Source of the DNA: an uncultured Lachnospiraceae bacterium
Lineage (GTDB): Bacteria; Bacillota; Clostridia; Lachnospirales; Lachnospiraceae
NCBI GenBank assembly: GCA_910579085.1
Contig: CAJTRU010000022.1
Span: 1 to 44,217, forward strand
Length of the DNA: 44,217 nucleotides
Reading direction: 5' to 3'
Part shown: one piece after another, positions 1 through 8,428 of the stretch
Position numbering within the stretch: position 1 is the stretch's first letter
Layout of the letters: the number at the start of each line of letters is the position of its first letter
Notes under the pieces: model-generated
What the model was told of the DNA's origin: nothing
Database searches by the model: none
Seen by the model: the letters and a program-made list of their open reading frames with translations, nothing else
Program-made: the position numbers and the translations under genes

Positions 1-60
1 TGGAACACCAGAAACCCTGCGTCCGTCCACCAACAAAAGATAACTGGAAATTATCTTATA
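1..60. repeat. Right arm of dispersed inverted-repeat element (copy 1, cut by window edge)
   Basis: The first 60 bases align with 28956-29015 at roughly 80 percent identity, mostly transition differences; both contain AACACCAGAAAC followed by a TCCGTCC or TCCATCC block and TAACTG. Copy 2 also has an opposed left arm (28899-28920) whose GGTGGACGGAC is the exact complement of GTCCGTCCACC at 21-31 here, so the missing left arm of this copy should lie just outside the window. Both copies sit upstream of a plus-strand gene. Identity as a MITE, REP or structured RNA is unknown. Confidence 0.6.
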
Positions 61-138
61 TCTACAAGCTTACTGTATAAGATTTTTTTAAATGGATGTG
101 GAAGCACTCAAAAATTAATAGATTATTTTTATTATCTA

Positions 139-147
139 TGGTATACT
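139..147 (+). promoter_or_regulatory. Extended -10 promoter candidate for arcC
   Basis: TGG followed by TATACT forms an extended -10 element about 70 bases before the arcC start. The hexamer 17 bases upstream (TAGATT) is a poor -35, so the call rests on the extended -10 and on position. Confidence 0.45.
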
Positions 148-218
148 AACTTTTATAGAAACTACTAGCATTTAAAAAGATTTTATTTCTTTATAAAAAT
201 ATATGGAGGCATATTATT

Positions 219-1154
219 ATGAGTAAAAATATTGTTGTTGCACTTGGCCATAGTGCACTTGGAAAAACTTTCCCAGAGCAGAAGGAAGCTGCTAAAAATG
301 CCGCTTCTGCTATTGCTGATTTAGCCGCCGCAAAGTTTAATATTGTAATTACACACAGCAACGGCCCACAGGTTGGCATGATACATTCTGCAATGACAGA
401 ATACAGCCGCCTTGAACCGTCTAATACAGTTGCGCCTATGTCAATATGCAGTGCAATGAGCCAGGGATACATAGGCTATGACCTGCAAAATGAAATAAGG
501 ACAGAACTCCTTAACAGGGGAATTTACAAGCCTGTATCAACTATTATCACACAAGTACGCGTTGACCCGTTTGACACAGCGTTTTCATATCCTGATAAGC
601 ATATAGGAAGATATATGACTGAAGAAGAGGCAAAAGCAGAGGAAAAGAAAGGCAACCATGTCATTTTTGAAGAAGGCAGGGGATACAGGCGTCTTATTGC
701 TGCGCCACGTCCTATGGAAATATATGAGCTTGATGCTATAAAGACACTTATGGATGCTGGCCAGATAGTAATTGCAGCAGGTGGTGGCGGAATACCTGTA
801 TTACAGCAGGGGACACGCCTTAAGGGTGCAAGTGCCGTTATAGAAAAGGATGTTACAAGTGCATGCCTTGCTGAAAAACTGGAAGCAGATATACTGCTGC
901 TGCTTACTGGTGTTGAAAAAGTATGCCTTGGCTTTGGCACACCTGAAGAAAAGCAGCTTGACAGCATGACAGTTGAAGAAGCTACCAGATATATTAGTGA
1001 AAACCAGTTCTCTTCTGGTGCAATGCTTCCAAAGGTTGAAGCAGCAGTTTCATTCGCATCTTCTTCACCTGCACGCAAGTCAATTATAACAAGCATTAAT
1101 ACAGCTATTGACGGAATAACAGGCAAAACTGGTACTGTTATAACTGCCAGCTAA
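219..1154 (+). CDS. arcC: Carbamate kinase
   Basis: Amino acid kinase family enzyme that interconverts carbamoyl phosphate + ADP with carbamate + ATP, in the cytoplasm. The 311-residue length is normal for the family. Visible landmarks are the N-terminal VALGHSALG loop, HSNGPQVG near residue 47, the GGGGIPV loop, the ADILLLLTGVEKV strand and the C-terminal SSGAMLPKVEAA segment. The N-terminal loop reads GHSAL where classical ArcC has GGNAL; the rest is canonical, and this variant is familiar from clostridial relatives. GGAGG lies about 9 bases before the ATG. No arginine deiminase (arcA) or ornithine carbamoyltransferase gene is adjacent, so whether it makes ATP from arginine, agmatine or purine-derived carbamoyl phosphate cannot be told here. 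It is monocistronic and faces a convergent gene at 1267. Confidence 0.92.
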   Translation: MSKNIVVALGHSALGKTFPEQKEAAKNAASAIADLAAAKFNIVITHSNGPQVGMIHSAMTEYSRLEPSNTVAPMSICSAMSQGYIGYDLQNEIRTELLNRGIYKPVSTIITQVRVDPFDTAFSYPDKHIGRYMTEEEAKAEEKKGNHVIFEEGRGYRRLIAAPRPMEIYELDAIKTLMDAGQIVIAAGGGGIPVLQQGTRLKGASAVIEKDVTSACLAEKLEADILLLLTGVEKVCLGFGTPEEKQLDSMTVEEATRYISENQFSSGAMLPKVEAAVSFASSSPARKSIITSINTAIDGITGKTGTVITAS

Positions 1155-1193
1155 ACATTACCTGCATATTTTATGGTATCTAAGTAAATTTAA

Positions 1194-1242
1194 TATCCCC
1201 TTGTCCTGTCCCTGGCAGCCGCCAAGAGATAGCAAGGGGATA
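1194..1242. terminator. Hairpin between convergent genes
   Basis: TATCCCCTT (1194-1202) is the exact inverse of AAGGGGATA (1234-1242), and the loop contains a second small stem, TGGC/GCCA. It lies between the stops of arcC and the convergent flavoprotein gene. Neither side has a good T run, so it may be a transcription barrier rather than a classical intrinsic terminator. Confidence 0.45.
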
Positions 1243-1266
1243 GTCTGTGAAAATAATTATCTTAAA

Positions 1267-1698
1267 TCAATTATCCAGAAAATCTATATCATATCTTGTT
1301 CCATTTGAAAATAAAATACCATCTGTAAGCTGTATACGAAGGATACAGGTATTTTCATCATCAAAATTATTATGTCCATTATCAATCCATTCATGGAAAG
1401 CTTTTCTTAATTTCCCTGCAATATGTTTATTTTCATCTTTACAAAACCATCCTAAATTCATTCCTTTTCCATGTGCTGTAAACCAGTCACCAGAAATTGC
1501 TACACTAGGATTTTCTTCAATTTGTTTCATTTTATTAGAAAGAGCATATGTAATTACATAAAATGCCCCGTCTTGGTAAAAGCCATCAACGTTGCGTACA
1601 TATGGTTCTCCATCCTTTACAGTTGCTAAAGCAATTATATTATCTTTGCCAAACCGTTCATCCATTATTTCTTTTGTTATAGAATTTAATTTTTCCAT
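1267..1698 (-). CDS. Pyridoxamine 5'-phosphate oxidase-like flavin-binding protein
   Basis: A 143-residue single-domain split-barrel protein of the PNPOx-like superfamily, which binds FMN, F420 or haem. The pattern IIALATVKDGEPYVRNVDG (residues about 21-39), then the YALSNKMKQIEENPSVAISGDWF stretch, is typical of the small stress-type members (general stress protein 26 group). The substrate cannot be inferred. An AGAAGAG ribosome site precedes the ATG. It is the last gene of a tight minus-strand run, 14 bases after the DUF3788 gene. It is not expected to be a true PdxH, because those are longer and carry a distinctive C-terminal segment. Confidence 0.75.
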   Translation of the reverse strand: MEKLNSITKEIMDERFGKDNIIALATVKDGEPYVRNVDGFYQDGAFYVITYALSNKMKQIEENPSVAISGDWFTAHGKGMNLGWFCKDENKHIAGKLRKAFHEWIDNGHNNFDDENTCILRIQLTDGILFSNGTRYDIDFLDN

Positions 1699-1712
1699 TT
1701 AAAACTCTTCTG

Positions 1713-2126
1713 CTATTTTCTATTTGGTTTCCTTTTTATTTCCAGCAGCCTGGTAAAATCGTCAAACAAAGAGGTATCTGACAACTCAAACATCATCCAT
1801 TTTCCATCATGGTAAGTCTGGGTTTCGTCATAAATTCTTTGGACTTCCTTCCCATAATTTTCTTTGTCCTTTTCAAATTTTAAACGTTCATCTTTCCCTA
1901 AAATAATCATAAACCCTGCACAGTTTTCTCTTGCGTATAATGCACATAAAGTTTTACCACCCCGGCGGTATTTATATTCATATGTCCATGCTTTGCCACC
2001 TTTATTCCATAAACAGTCCATATCATATTTTTCATCAATTAAAGCACATAATTTATTCCATACCTCATATAAAGATTTCCCAAGCAAAGTTGCCATTTGT
2101 TCTGTATCAGGTATTATATCAAGCAT
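1713..2126 (-). CDS. DUF3788 family protein
   Basis: A 137-residue soluble protein resembling DUF3788. The conserved central features are an aromatic-rich WTYEYKYRRGGKTLCALY segment (about residues 47-64) followed by GFMIILGK, and a C-terminal HDGKWMMFEL segment. The biochemical role of the family is unknown; it resembles small-molecule or nucleotide-binding accessory proteins that travel as single genes in Firmicutes and Bacteroidetes. AGGAGG is well placed before the ATG. It lies between a metallo-hydrolase gene (39-base gap) and a flavoprotein gene (14-base gap), so the three are probably co-transcribed. Confidence 0.65.
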   Translation of the reverse strand: MLDIIPDTEQMATLLGKSLYEVWNKLCALIDEKYDMDCLWNKGGKAWTYEYKYRRGGKTLCALYARENCAGFMIILGKDERLKFEKDKENYGKEVQRIYDETQTYHDGKWMMFELSDTSLFDDFTRLLEIKRKPNRK

Positions 2127-2165
2127 AGCCGCCTCCTCTATAAATGCTCAAAAGAAATTAATTTA

Positions 2166-2927
2166 CTAGATTTCTGGTAATTGTAACTGGAATACCATAT
2201 TTTCGTATAAAGTTTTTGCAATTTTATTTCTATGTTCTGGATGCTTTTCTATAAATTTATCTATTATTCCATAATTGCCCCAGCAATGCATTGGAAATAT
2301 ATAACTGCTTTTTGTATAAGAAAGGAATGTTTCAAGCCCGTTATATGCATAAATACCAAGCCTTGGGTCAAGTGGCACAAATGCTATATCAATATTTATG
2401 CCTTTTATCTTCTCTATTTCTTTTATATATTTCTGTTCCATTTTCCTGTTGTATTCTGGTGTTTCTTCTTCCCAAGCCCATATATTCAAATCACCAGCAT
2501 GGTAATAATTCCTGCCATTATGCCTAAGCAGAAATGCAACGCCCTCATCTGTTGAACGTAGCGTCATTATTTCAAGTTCTTGTCCAGATGCAAGTCTAAC
2601 AGTTTCTTTAGCATCTTTTTTCATAAGCAGTATATTTCTAAATTCCCCAGGATAAATTTTGTCCTGTGCTGCAATATATTTTGAAAATTCTACAGCCAGT
2701 TTTTTATATGGAACACCCTTAGCTAGTACAAATAATATATATGGATATTTGTCTGCCAGGGCGAATATTCCAGGATTAAAGTGGTCTTTGTGCTTATGGC
2801 TTACAAATACTACTAATGGCTTGTCCTTGTCCATATCTGGAATTATGCCTGTATAATAGTCAAATAAAAAATATGCACTGCCAGTGTCTAAAAGAAAACC
2901 GCTGTGCCCGGTATAAGTTACTTCCAT
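2166..2927 (-). CDS. MBL-fold metal-dependent hydrolase
   Basis: Metallo-beta-lactamase fold protein of 253 residues. The metal-binding signature SHKHKDH is at residues 43-49 (His44, His46, Asp48, His49), with further ligand candidates in YYHAGDLN (mid-protein) and FPMHCWG (near residue 215). The N-terminus (EVTYTGHSGFLLDTG) resembles the UlaG-like/YtkL group of MBL hydrolases rather than RNase J or glyoxalase II. There is no signal peptide, so it acts in the cytoplasm. Substrate unknown. AGGA lies 8 bases before the ATG, and the start is 19 bases after the stop of the upstream unknown gene. Confidence 0.8.
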   Translation of the reverse strand: MEVTYTGHSGFLLDTGSAYFLFDYYTGIIPDMDKDKPLVVFVSHKHKDHFNPGIFALADKYPYILFVLAKGVPYKKLAVEFSKYIAAQDKIYPGEFRNILLMKKDAKETVRLASGQELEIMTLRSTDEGVAFLLRHNGRNYYHAGDLNIWAWEEETPEYNRKMEQKYIKEIEKIKGINIDIAFVPLDPRLGIYAYNGLETFLSYTKSSYIFPMHCWGNYGIIDKFIEKHPEHRNKIAKTLYENMVFQLQLPEI

Positions 2928-2946
2928 TTCTGTTAATCCTTCTTAT

Positions 2947-3435
2947 TTATATTTCCTTGATAAAAATACAGTACAACCCATGGATACTGTATATACCATT
3001 ATAATCTTCGTCCCAGAATACATCAAGTAATACTCTTTTATCTTTTAATATAATAGTAAAATAATCCTGTCCATAAAGCGCAAATAACTCCATAATGCCT
3101 CTTTTTATGCCACTGGCTTCTGCTTCATACCATTTCCCGCTTCCCACTGGTGATGGCAGCAGCCATCTGCCCGCTGTCTGTATTTCTTCTACTACTTTTT
3201 TTAAATGTTTTATATTGTTGCTGTAATTATCTTCTTTTATTATAACTTTCTCTGGCTTTGCATCGTAACTGTTTATTGATTTTAAGATGCTTCTTGCCTT
3301 ATTAATTATTTCTTTATTGGCTGTATCCTCGTCCGCCATTTTGTAAAAACGTAAATTCTTTAAATTGTTTATTATTATTTTATCTTTTATAGCATATTGT
3401 TTAATCCTCATTTGTTCTTTTAACTTAATATCCAT
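2947..3435 (-). CDS. Hypothetical protein
   Basis: Not recognised. The product is about 162 residues, basic in its first half (many Lys/Ile/Asn) with a C-terminal part rich in aromatic residues (LFALYGQDYFTIILKDKRVLLDVFWDEDY) that looks like a small alpha/beta domain. I chose the ATG at 3435, which has AAAAGG about 10 bases upstream; a GTG at 3459 would add eight residues, but its GGAG is only one base away. First gene of the tight run with the MBL hydrolase, DUF3788 and flavoprotein genes; a 78-base gap separates it from the glycosyltransferase gene upstream. Confidence 0.6.
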   Translation of the reverse strand: MDIKLKEQMRIKQYAIKDKIIINNLKNLRFYKMADEDTANKEIINKARSILKSINSYDAKPEKVIIKEDNYSNNIKHLKKVVEEIQTAGRWLLPSPVGSGKWYEAEASGIKRGIMELFALYGQDYFTIILKDKRVLLDVFWDEDYNGIYSIHGLYCIFIKEI

Positions 3436-3513
3436 CTTTGTAATACCTTTTACAAACACTCCATAAAAAATGTTTTATTTACAGCCAGCAATATAGAATT
3501 AACTAAAAATATG

Positions 3514-5091
3514 TTATATATTTGAAATTTTAATTACTATATATCCATCAATCTCTTGTATAGAACCCTCTGCTGGAAATAGTGGCATATTTTTTACATC
3601 TTCACGGTTATTCAACGCTATGCTGGCATCATCTGGAACGTATGCCAGATTTACCCCTATATTCCTTAAAATTCCACTATATGCCATTCTAAGGCAGCCA
3701 GGGTCTGACCAGAATTCCCCATATCTTGCATATGAATTTGACATATCCCAGAACTTTGTAACCCTGAACATAGGATTACGGCTTGGACACCCAATAAATA
3801 GATAACTTTTATCTGCACTAACCATTTGTTTTCTACATAACTCTGATACAGCTTCATGTACCAGGGTTTCTGAAGAGTTTCTGCCCTCATACATAGTTTC
3901 CTGGTCAATAGCTGTCATATAAACGTTTCCATAGAGAATAATAGCTAAAAATACTATATATGCCATCTTAAATTTTTCAAATTTATTTTTATGTAAGTCT
4001 TGTTCTTTTATACTATTAACCAAACACAATATAACAGGAAACAAAATTGCCATACCTGCTGTCATTTGTATCATAACACCAGCTTTTGTGGCCAAAAACA
4101 AACTTATGTTACATGCCATTGGAATTACACTAGAAGCCAATATAAGTAACACTGTCTTTACAATGTCTTTTCTAACAAGCATTATTATTTTTGTAACAAG
4201 TGCAATAATTACAATTCCACACACCAGATAATAAAATCCTGCTTTCTGGAATATATTATGTTTAATTGAATTTTCAAAAAAATAATTTATAAAAAACTTG
4301 TATGATTTTATAATATTCTGTGGAAAACATATAATCATATCACTAACAGAAATATTATCTGCTCCATTGTAAGAAGAAGGAGTTACACCAAATACACTTA
4401 AATGGAATTGCCATATTAATTTGTAAATAATACATCCTGTTGCCAACGTTAAAAAACTTCCTAAAGTAAAGTGGATTATTCTCTTATTTTCTTCATCTTC
4501 TATAACCATTTTAATAAATGTAATTACAAGAATTACACATGTACAGGCAAGATTTGCCTGGTAAGCCCCAAGTCCCAGGGCAATTACCATAGCAGATACC
4601 ATATTTCCCACTCTGTTCTGTTTTTTTACCAAAATCCATGCTGCAAGTATAGATAAAAGGAAACTGGCACCAAATGTAGGTGACATATAGCGGTATGACA
4701 AGTAATTACATACTGTTGTACTTGACATAATAATCATTCCTGCCAGATATCCCGTTTTTTTACCAATCTGGCCAAATATATCAAAAATAAGTATATTTCC
4801 AATGATTATTAAAAATAATGCCAGACATGATGTCAATGGTTCAGATGAAATCCCAATACGCAAACGGTCTATATAAAGCCAGAACCACCTGCCTATAGAA
4901 AGTTCCCATGTACCTGAAAGCGCATAATTACCACTCCACAAACCATCATAATGGTTGGTAAGCTGGTTTGTTATTAATATGCTATACAGTAATACAGAAA
5001 ATATAAACTGTACTATTACCATCTTTTTAATCTGGCTGCATTTCCACATATTATCTTTATACCATTTTGATGCTTTGATTAATATATTCAT
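3514..5091 (-). CDS. GtrII-type polytopic membrane glucosyltransferase
   Basis: A 525-residue protein with ten or more predicted membrane helices, resembling the Glucos_trans_II (GtrII) family, which transfers sugars from a lipid-linked donor to surface polysaccharides. Family-like features are the early acidic loop NHYDGLWSGNYALSGTWELSIGRW (about residues 46-69) and a short extracytoplasmic C-terminal domain (ENGS-like EGRNSSETLV onward). The ATG at 5091 was chosen because AAAGGG sits 6 bases upstream; the earlier ATG at 5109 has no ribosome site. No other glycan genes are nearby, so the acceptor is unknown. The last about 120 residues are soluble and could hold the substrate-binding part. 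Confidence 0.68.
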   Translation of the reverse strand: MNILIKASKWYKDNMWKCSQIKKMVIVQFIFSVLLYSILITNQLTNHYDGLWSGNYALSGTWELSIGRWFWLYIDRLRIGISSEPLTSCLALFLIIIGNILIFDIFGQIGKKTGYLAGMIIMSSTTVCNYLSYRYMSPTFGASFLLSILAAWILVKKQNRVGNMVSAMVIALGLGAYQANLACTCVILVITFIKMVIEDEENKRIIHFTLGSFLTLATGCIIYKLIWQFHLSVFGVTPSSYNGADNISVSDMIICFPQNIIKSYKFFINYFFENSIKHNIFQKAGFYYLVCGIVIIALVTKIIMLVRKDIVKTVLLILASSVIPMACNISLFLATKAGVMIQMTAGMAILFPVILCLVNSIKEQDLHKNKFEKFKMAYIVFLAIILYGNVYMTAIDQETMYEGRNSSETLVHEAVSELCRKQMVSADKSYLFIGCPSRNPMFRVTKFWDMSNSYARYGEFWSDPGCLRMAYSGILRNIGVNLAYVPDDASIALNNREDVKNMPLFPAEGSIQEIDGYIVIKISNI

Positions 5092-5142
5092 AATTTTCCC
5101 TTTTACCATATAGCTTAATTGTTTTAAAACATTTTGATTTTA

Positions 5143-5162
5143 ATGATATAGTTATATATCAT
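5143..5162. other. Short AT-rich inverted repeat between gltX and the GtrII gene
   Basis: ATGATATA and TATATCAT form a perfect 8-bp inverted repeat with a GTTA loop. It could be a weak hairpin after gltX or a binding site upstream of the GtrII gene. Its A/T content makes chance occurrence plausible. Confidence 0.3.
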
Positions 5163-5215
5163 AACCATTCCTATATGCTCTTATATAATAAAATGTATTT
5201 TTTATATACTATCTT

Positions 5216-6910
5216 TTATAATATGGCTTCTTTTATACGGCCTGTCATCTGTTCTTCACCCATTACATGGACTATAGCCCATAAATCAGGTGTATTTGCA
5301 CGGCCTGTTATTGCAATACGCACGATTTCTGCAATATCTGATACATTGCCTTTATACTTCTCTGGTTCGTTTTTATATGCTTTCATATCTGATGCAAAAC
5401 CAAATTTATCTGCAATATCTTTTAATTTATTAAACCATGCACTGTTATCATCACCGTGGCTGTATGTTGCAAGATATTCATTTAATACTGCTTTTACAGT
5501 TTCATTATCAAACCTGAAGCTGTCTTTTTCCTGCTGTCCGTCCTCTTCAAAGTCAAAGAAATAAGAAATAAGCTGGAATACCTGTCTTGCATATATAAAG
5601 TCTTTCCTCCTGCGTTTCATCCCAATTCCCATATAAAGCCTTAAAATGCCAAGCATTTTTTCCTTGTCTGCAAACCACATTTTGCATTTTCCTGGCTCAT
5701 GCTCTTTTGCCCAGTCATACAGGAAATCATACATTTCATATTCGGAAAGTGCTGAAAGTTCATTTTTACAGATATTATGGAGTTTATCTTTATCAAACAG
5801 CGCACCAGACTGGCTCATTTTGCTGGTTGAAAATGGGAACTCATTAATATCTTTGTCTGGAAACTTCTCATGCCACTCTTCAAAGTTTGAATTAAGAAGT
5901 GTAAGCAGGTAAACTTTCATACAATATGGATGGTATCCGTCTTTCCTGTAGTAATCAAGTGAAAGTTCAGGGTCTTTTCTTTTAGAAAGTTTTCTCTTGC
6001 CACCAGTTTCCTCATCAAATTTCATAAGAAGTGCTGTATGCCCATATGATGGCATTTTAAATCCAAGTATATGGAAAAGCTCATAGTGTATTGGCACTGA
6101 CGCAAGCCATTCGCCGCCACGTATAACCATTGTTGTCCTCATAAGGTGGTCATCTATGGCATGTGCAAAGTGGTACGTCGGGACTCCGTCTTTTTTAAGC
6201 AGCACAATATCATGGATATTTTCTGGAAGTTTAACCTCACCCTTAATACTGTCTTTAAATATAATTTCACCATCAGGGCTTCCCTGTGAACGCAGCCTGA
6301 TAACATATTCCTTGCCAGACTTTATATTTTCCTGTATTTCATCAAATGACAGGCTGCGGCATGTTGCATATTCACCATAGTAGCCTGTAAGGATTTTATC
6401 TGCATCCTGCTGCTGCCTTGTCTTTTCAAGCTCTTCCTCTGTACAGAAACATGGATATGCCAGCCCTTTTGTAATAAGGTCTTTAACATAAGCATGGTAT
6501 ATTTCTACCCTCTGTCTCTGGAAATAAGGCCCGTAAACATTATTTCCTGCACTGCCGTCAAAACCTGCCCCTTCGTCAAACTCTATATTAAAATACTTCA
6601 TTACATTTATAATTGTTTCAACCGCACCTTCAACTTTGCGTTTTTCGTCTGTATCCTCTATCCTCAGATAAAATACACCACCTTTTTTATGGGCAATCCT
6701 CTCATCTGCAAGTGCACTATAAAGGTTGCCAAGGTGCATAAAACCTGTAGGGCTTGGTGCCATACGTGTAACTTCTGCCTTTGAAGGGAGTTTTCTGTAT
6801 GGGTATTTTTCTTCATAAAAATCTGGTGTATTTACTACATCCGGAAACAACAGGTCTGCTAATTTTTTTAAATCTTCACTATTATTTATACTACTATTTA
6901 TATTATCCAT
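5216..6910 (-). CDS. gltX: Glutamate--tRNA ligase
   Basis: Class I aminoacyl-tRNA synthetase charging tRNA-Glu (possibly also tRNA-Gln in an organism using the GatCAB route). The HIGH-type motif is APSPTGFMHLGN (residues 51-62) and the KMSKS-type motif is KRKLSKRKD (305-313). The protein is 564 residues, longer than the usual 470-490, with about 45 residues before the Rossmann fold. GluRS landmarks include LRIEDTDEKRK and CFCTEEELE. GGAG lies 6 bases before the ATG. It is the last gene of the division/envelope operon, 33 bases after rluD. The first motif carries Met-His-Leu-Gly-Asn where many GluRS have Leu-His-Ile-Gly-Gly. Confidence 0.93.
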   Translation of the reverse strand: MDNINSSINNSEDLKKLADLLFPDVVNTPDFYEEKYPYRKLPSKAEVTRMAPSPTGFMHLGNLYSALADERIAHKKGGVFYLRIEDTDEKRKVEGAVETIINVMKYFNIEFDEGAGFDGSAGNNVYGPYFQRQRVEIYHAYVKDLITKGLAYPCFCTEEELEKTRQQQDADKILTGYYGEYATCRSLSFDEIQENIKSGKEYVIRLRSQGSPDGEIIFKDSIKGEVKLPENIHDIVLLKKDGVPTYHFAHAIDDHLMRTTMVIRGGEWLASVPIHYELFHILGFKMPSYGHTALLMKFDEETGGKRKLSKRKDPELSLDYYRKDGYHPYCMKVYLLTLLNSNFEEWHEKFPDKDINEFPFSTSKMSQSGALFDKDKLHNICKNELSALSEYEMYDFLYDWAKEHEPGKCKMWFADKEKMLGILRLYMGIGMKRRRKDFIYARQVFQLISYFFDFEEDGQQEKDSFRFDNETVKAVLNEYLATYSHGDDNSAWFNKLKDIADKFGFASDMKAYKNEPEKYKGNVSDIAEIVRIAITGRANTPDLWAIVHVMGEEQMTGRIKEAIL

Positions 6911-6943
6911 TTTTTCTCCATTCCGCCATACAGGCTGTATTTT

Positions 6944-7867
6944 TTAAGAAAGAATTTCCAGAAGTTTTTTAAAATATTCTGGTAATGGTGCTTCAAATTC
7001 CATATATTTCTTTGTTGAAGGGTGTATAAAGCCAAGCGTCTTTGCATGTAGCGTCTGGCCTTCAAGGTTAAACGGGCATTTTGCCGGGCCATATACATTG
7101 TCACCAAGCACAGGGTTCCCAATAGATGCCATATGCACACGTATCTGGTGTGTACGGCCTGTTTCCAGGCAGCATTTAATATAAGTATACCTGTTGTTTA
7201 AATTATCAAGTACCTTATAATGTGTTACTGCATCTTTGCCATTCCTGGTATTAACAGCCATTTTCTTCCTGTCAGCGGGATGCCTGCCTATAGCAGCCCT
7301 GACAGTCCCCTCTTCCTCTTTTACATGGTTATGTACTATCGCATGGTAAGTCCTTGTAATAGAATGTTCCTTAAGCTGTGCTGCAAGGAAATTGTGTGAA
7401 ATATCATTTTTACATGCAACTATGACCCCCGTGGTATCCTGGTCAATCCTGTGTACAATTCCAGGGCGCATTATGCCATTTATGCCAGAAAGCGAGTCTT
7501 TACAATGGTAAAGCAGCGCATTGACAATAGTGCCTGAATAATGGCCAGGTGCAGGATGTACTACCATACGTTTAGGTTTGTTTATTACTATAATATCACT
7601 GTCTTCATAAATAATATCCAGTGGCAGGTTTTCGGGATTTATCTCAAGTTCTGTGGCAGGAACTTCATAAACATGCACAATATCAGAACTTGAAATTTTA
7701 TAGCTTGCTTTTGCTGTTTTTCCATTTACAAGTATATTGCCATCTTTAACCTGCTTCTGTATATATGAACGTGATTTCTGGGGAAGCACGCTTGCAAGGA
7801 AACTGTCAAGCCTCATCCCTGCACTGTCTTCCCTTGCCAGATAATCACTTCCAGGTATATTTTCCAT
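6944..7867 (-). CDS. rluD: RluA/RluD-family 23S rRNA pseudouridine synthase
   Basis: Pseudouridine synthase that isomerises uridines in rRNA. An N-terminal S4 RNA-binding domain (about residues 17-65, GMRLDSFLASVLPQKSRSYIQKQV) is followed by the catalytic domain with HRIDQDTTG (139-147), the catalytic Asp being residue 142. Length 307 is standard for RluD-like proteins (YlyB in Bacillus). It follows lspA, as in Bacillus and many Clostridia; the gap is 52 bases. GGTGGA lies 6 bases before the ATG. The precise rRNA target cannot be told from sequence. Confidence 0.92.
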   Translation of the reverse strand: MENIPGSDYLAREDSAGMRLDSFLASVLPQKSRSYIQKQVKDGNILVNGKTAKASYKISSSDIVHVYEVPATELEINPENLPLDIIYEDSDIIVINKPKRMVVHPAPGHYSGTIVNALLYHCKDSLSGINGIMRPGIVHRIDQDTTGVIVACKNDISHNFLAAQLKEHSITRTYHAIVHNHVKEEEGTVRAAIGRHPADRKKMAVNTRNGKDAVTHYKVLDNLNNRYTYIKCCLETGRTHQIRVHMASIGNPVLGDNVYGPAKCPFNLEGQTLHAKTLGFIHPSTKKYMEFEAPLPEYFKKLLEILS

Positions 7868-7919
7868 TGTATTCCACCTTCCATATTTACTTCCAGGTAC
7901 TTACATTGTCCCAATAGCC

Positions 7920-8414
7920 TTATGCGCGTTTTTTAATCCTGAATATTTCTAAATCTTCATCATTATAATAGAACATTATATAAAATGCCGCTGCAAAAGC
8001 TGCTATAACTACATAACAGTCAGCTACATTAAATATTGGGAAATCTATTAATTCAAAATACAGAAAATCAGTAACATAACCATATTTTATCCTGTCATAC
8101 ATATTGCCAGCAGCACCTGAAAGCAGCATTATTAAAATTATGTCCATAGGTATATACCTTTTTGTAAATGGAATTCTTATAAAAGCTGCTGCCACTAAAG
8201 CTAATATTATAATGGTTATAGCTAACAATAAAAAGCGCCTGCCCTGCATTATGCCAAAGGCAGCCCCTTTATTTTCAAGATAAAGCAGACGGAACACACC
8301 TTTTATAACAGGTATCCCCTCTGTCCCTTTAATGCCTTCTGCAAGGATTTTTGTAATCCTGTCTGCTGCAAAAAGAATTATAAACCCGGTTATTCCAAAT
8401 AAGTATTTTTTCAA
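7920..8414 (-). CDS. lspA: Lipoprotein signal peptidase (signal peptidase II)
   Basis: Membrane aspartyl protease that removes the signal peptide from diacylglyceryl-modified prolipoproteins. Four membrane segments; family motifs ENKGAAFG (47-54), GNMYDRIKYGYVTDF (103-117) and FNVAD (128-132). The catalytic pair is Asp116 and Asp132. The start is a TTG at 8414, supported by AGGAGA 7 bases upstream; no better ATG is available. It is 14 bases downstream of aroB. Substrates encoded in this window include the DacF-like lipoprotein; its partner enzyme Lgt is encoded at 30195. Confidence 0.95.
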   Translation of the reverse strand: MKKYLFGITGFIILFAADRITKILAEGIKGTEGIPVIKGVFRLLYLENKGAAFGIMQGRRFLLLAITIIILALVAAAFIRIPFTKRYIPMDIILIMLLSGAAGNMYDRIKYGYVTDFLYFELIDFPIFNVADCYVVIAAFAAAFYIMFYYNDEDLEIFRIKKRA

Positions 8415-8428
8415 AATGAAATCTCCTG

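Noticed and set aside
524..1126. 200-codon reading frame antisense to arcC
   Set aside because: It is fully inside arcC, has no ribosome site, and is a serine/isoleucine-rich mirror of the coding strand.
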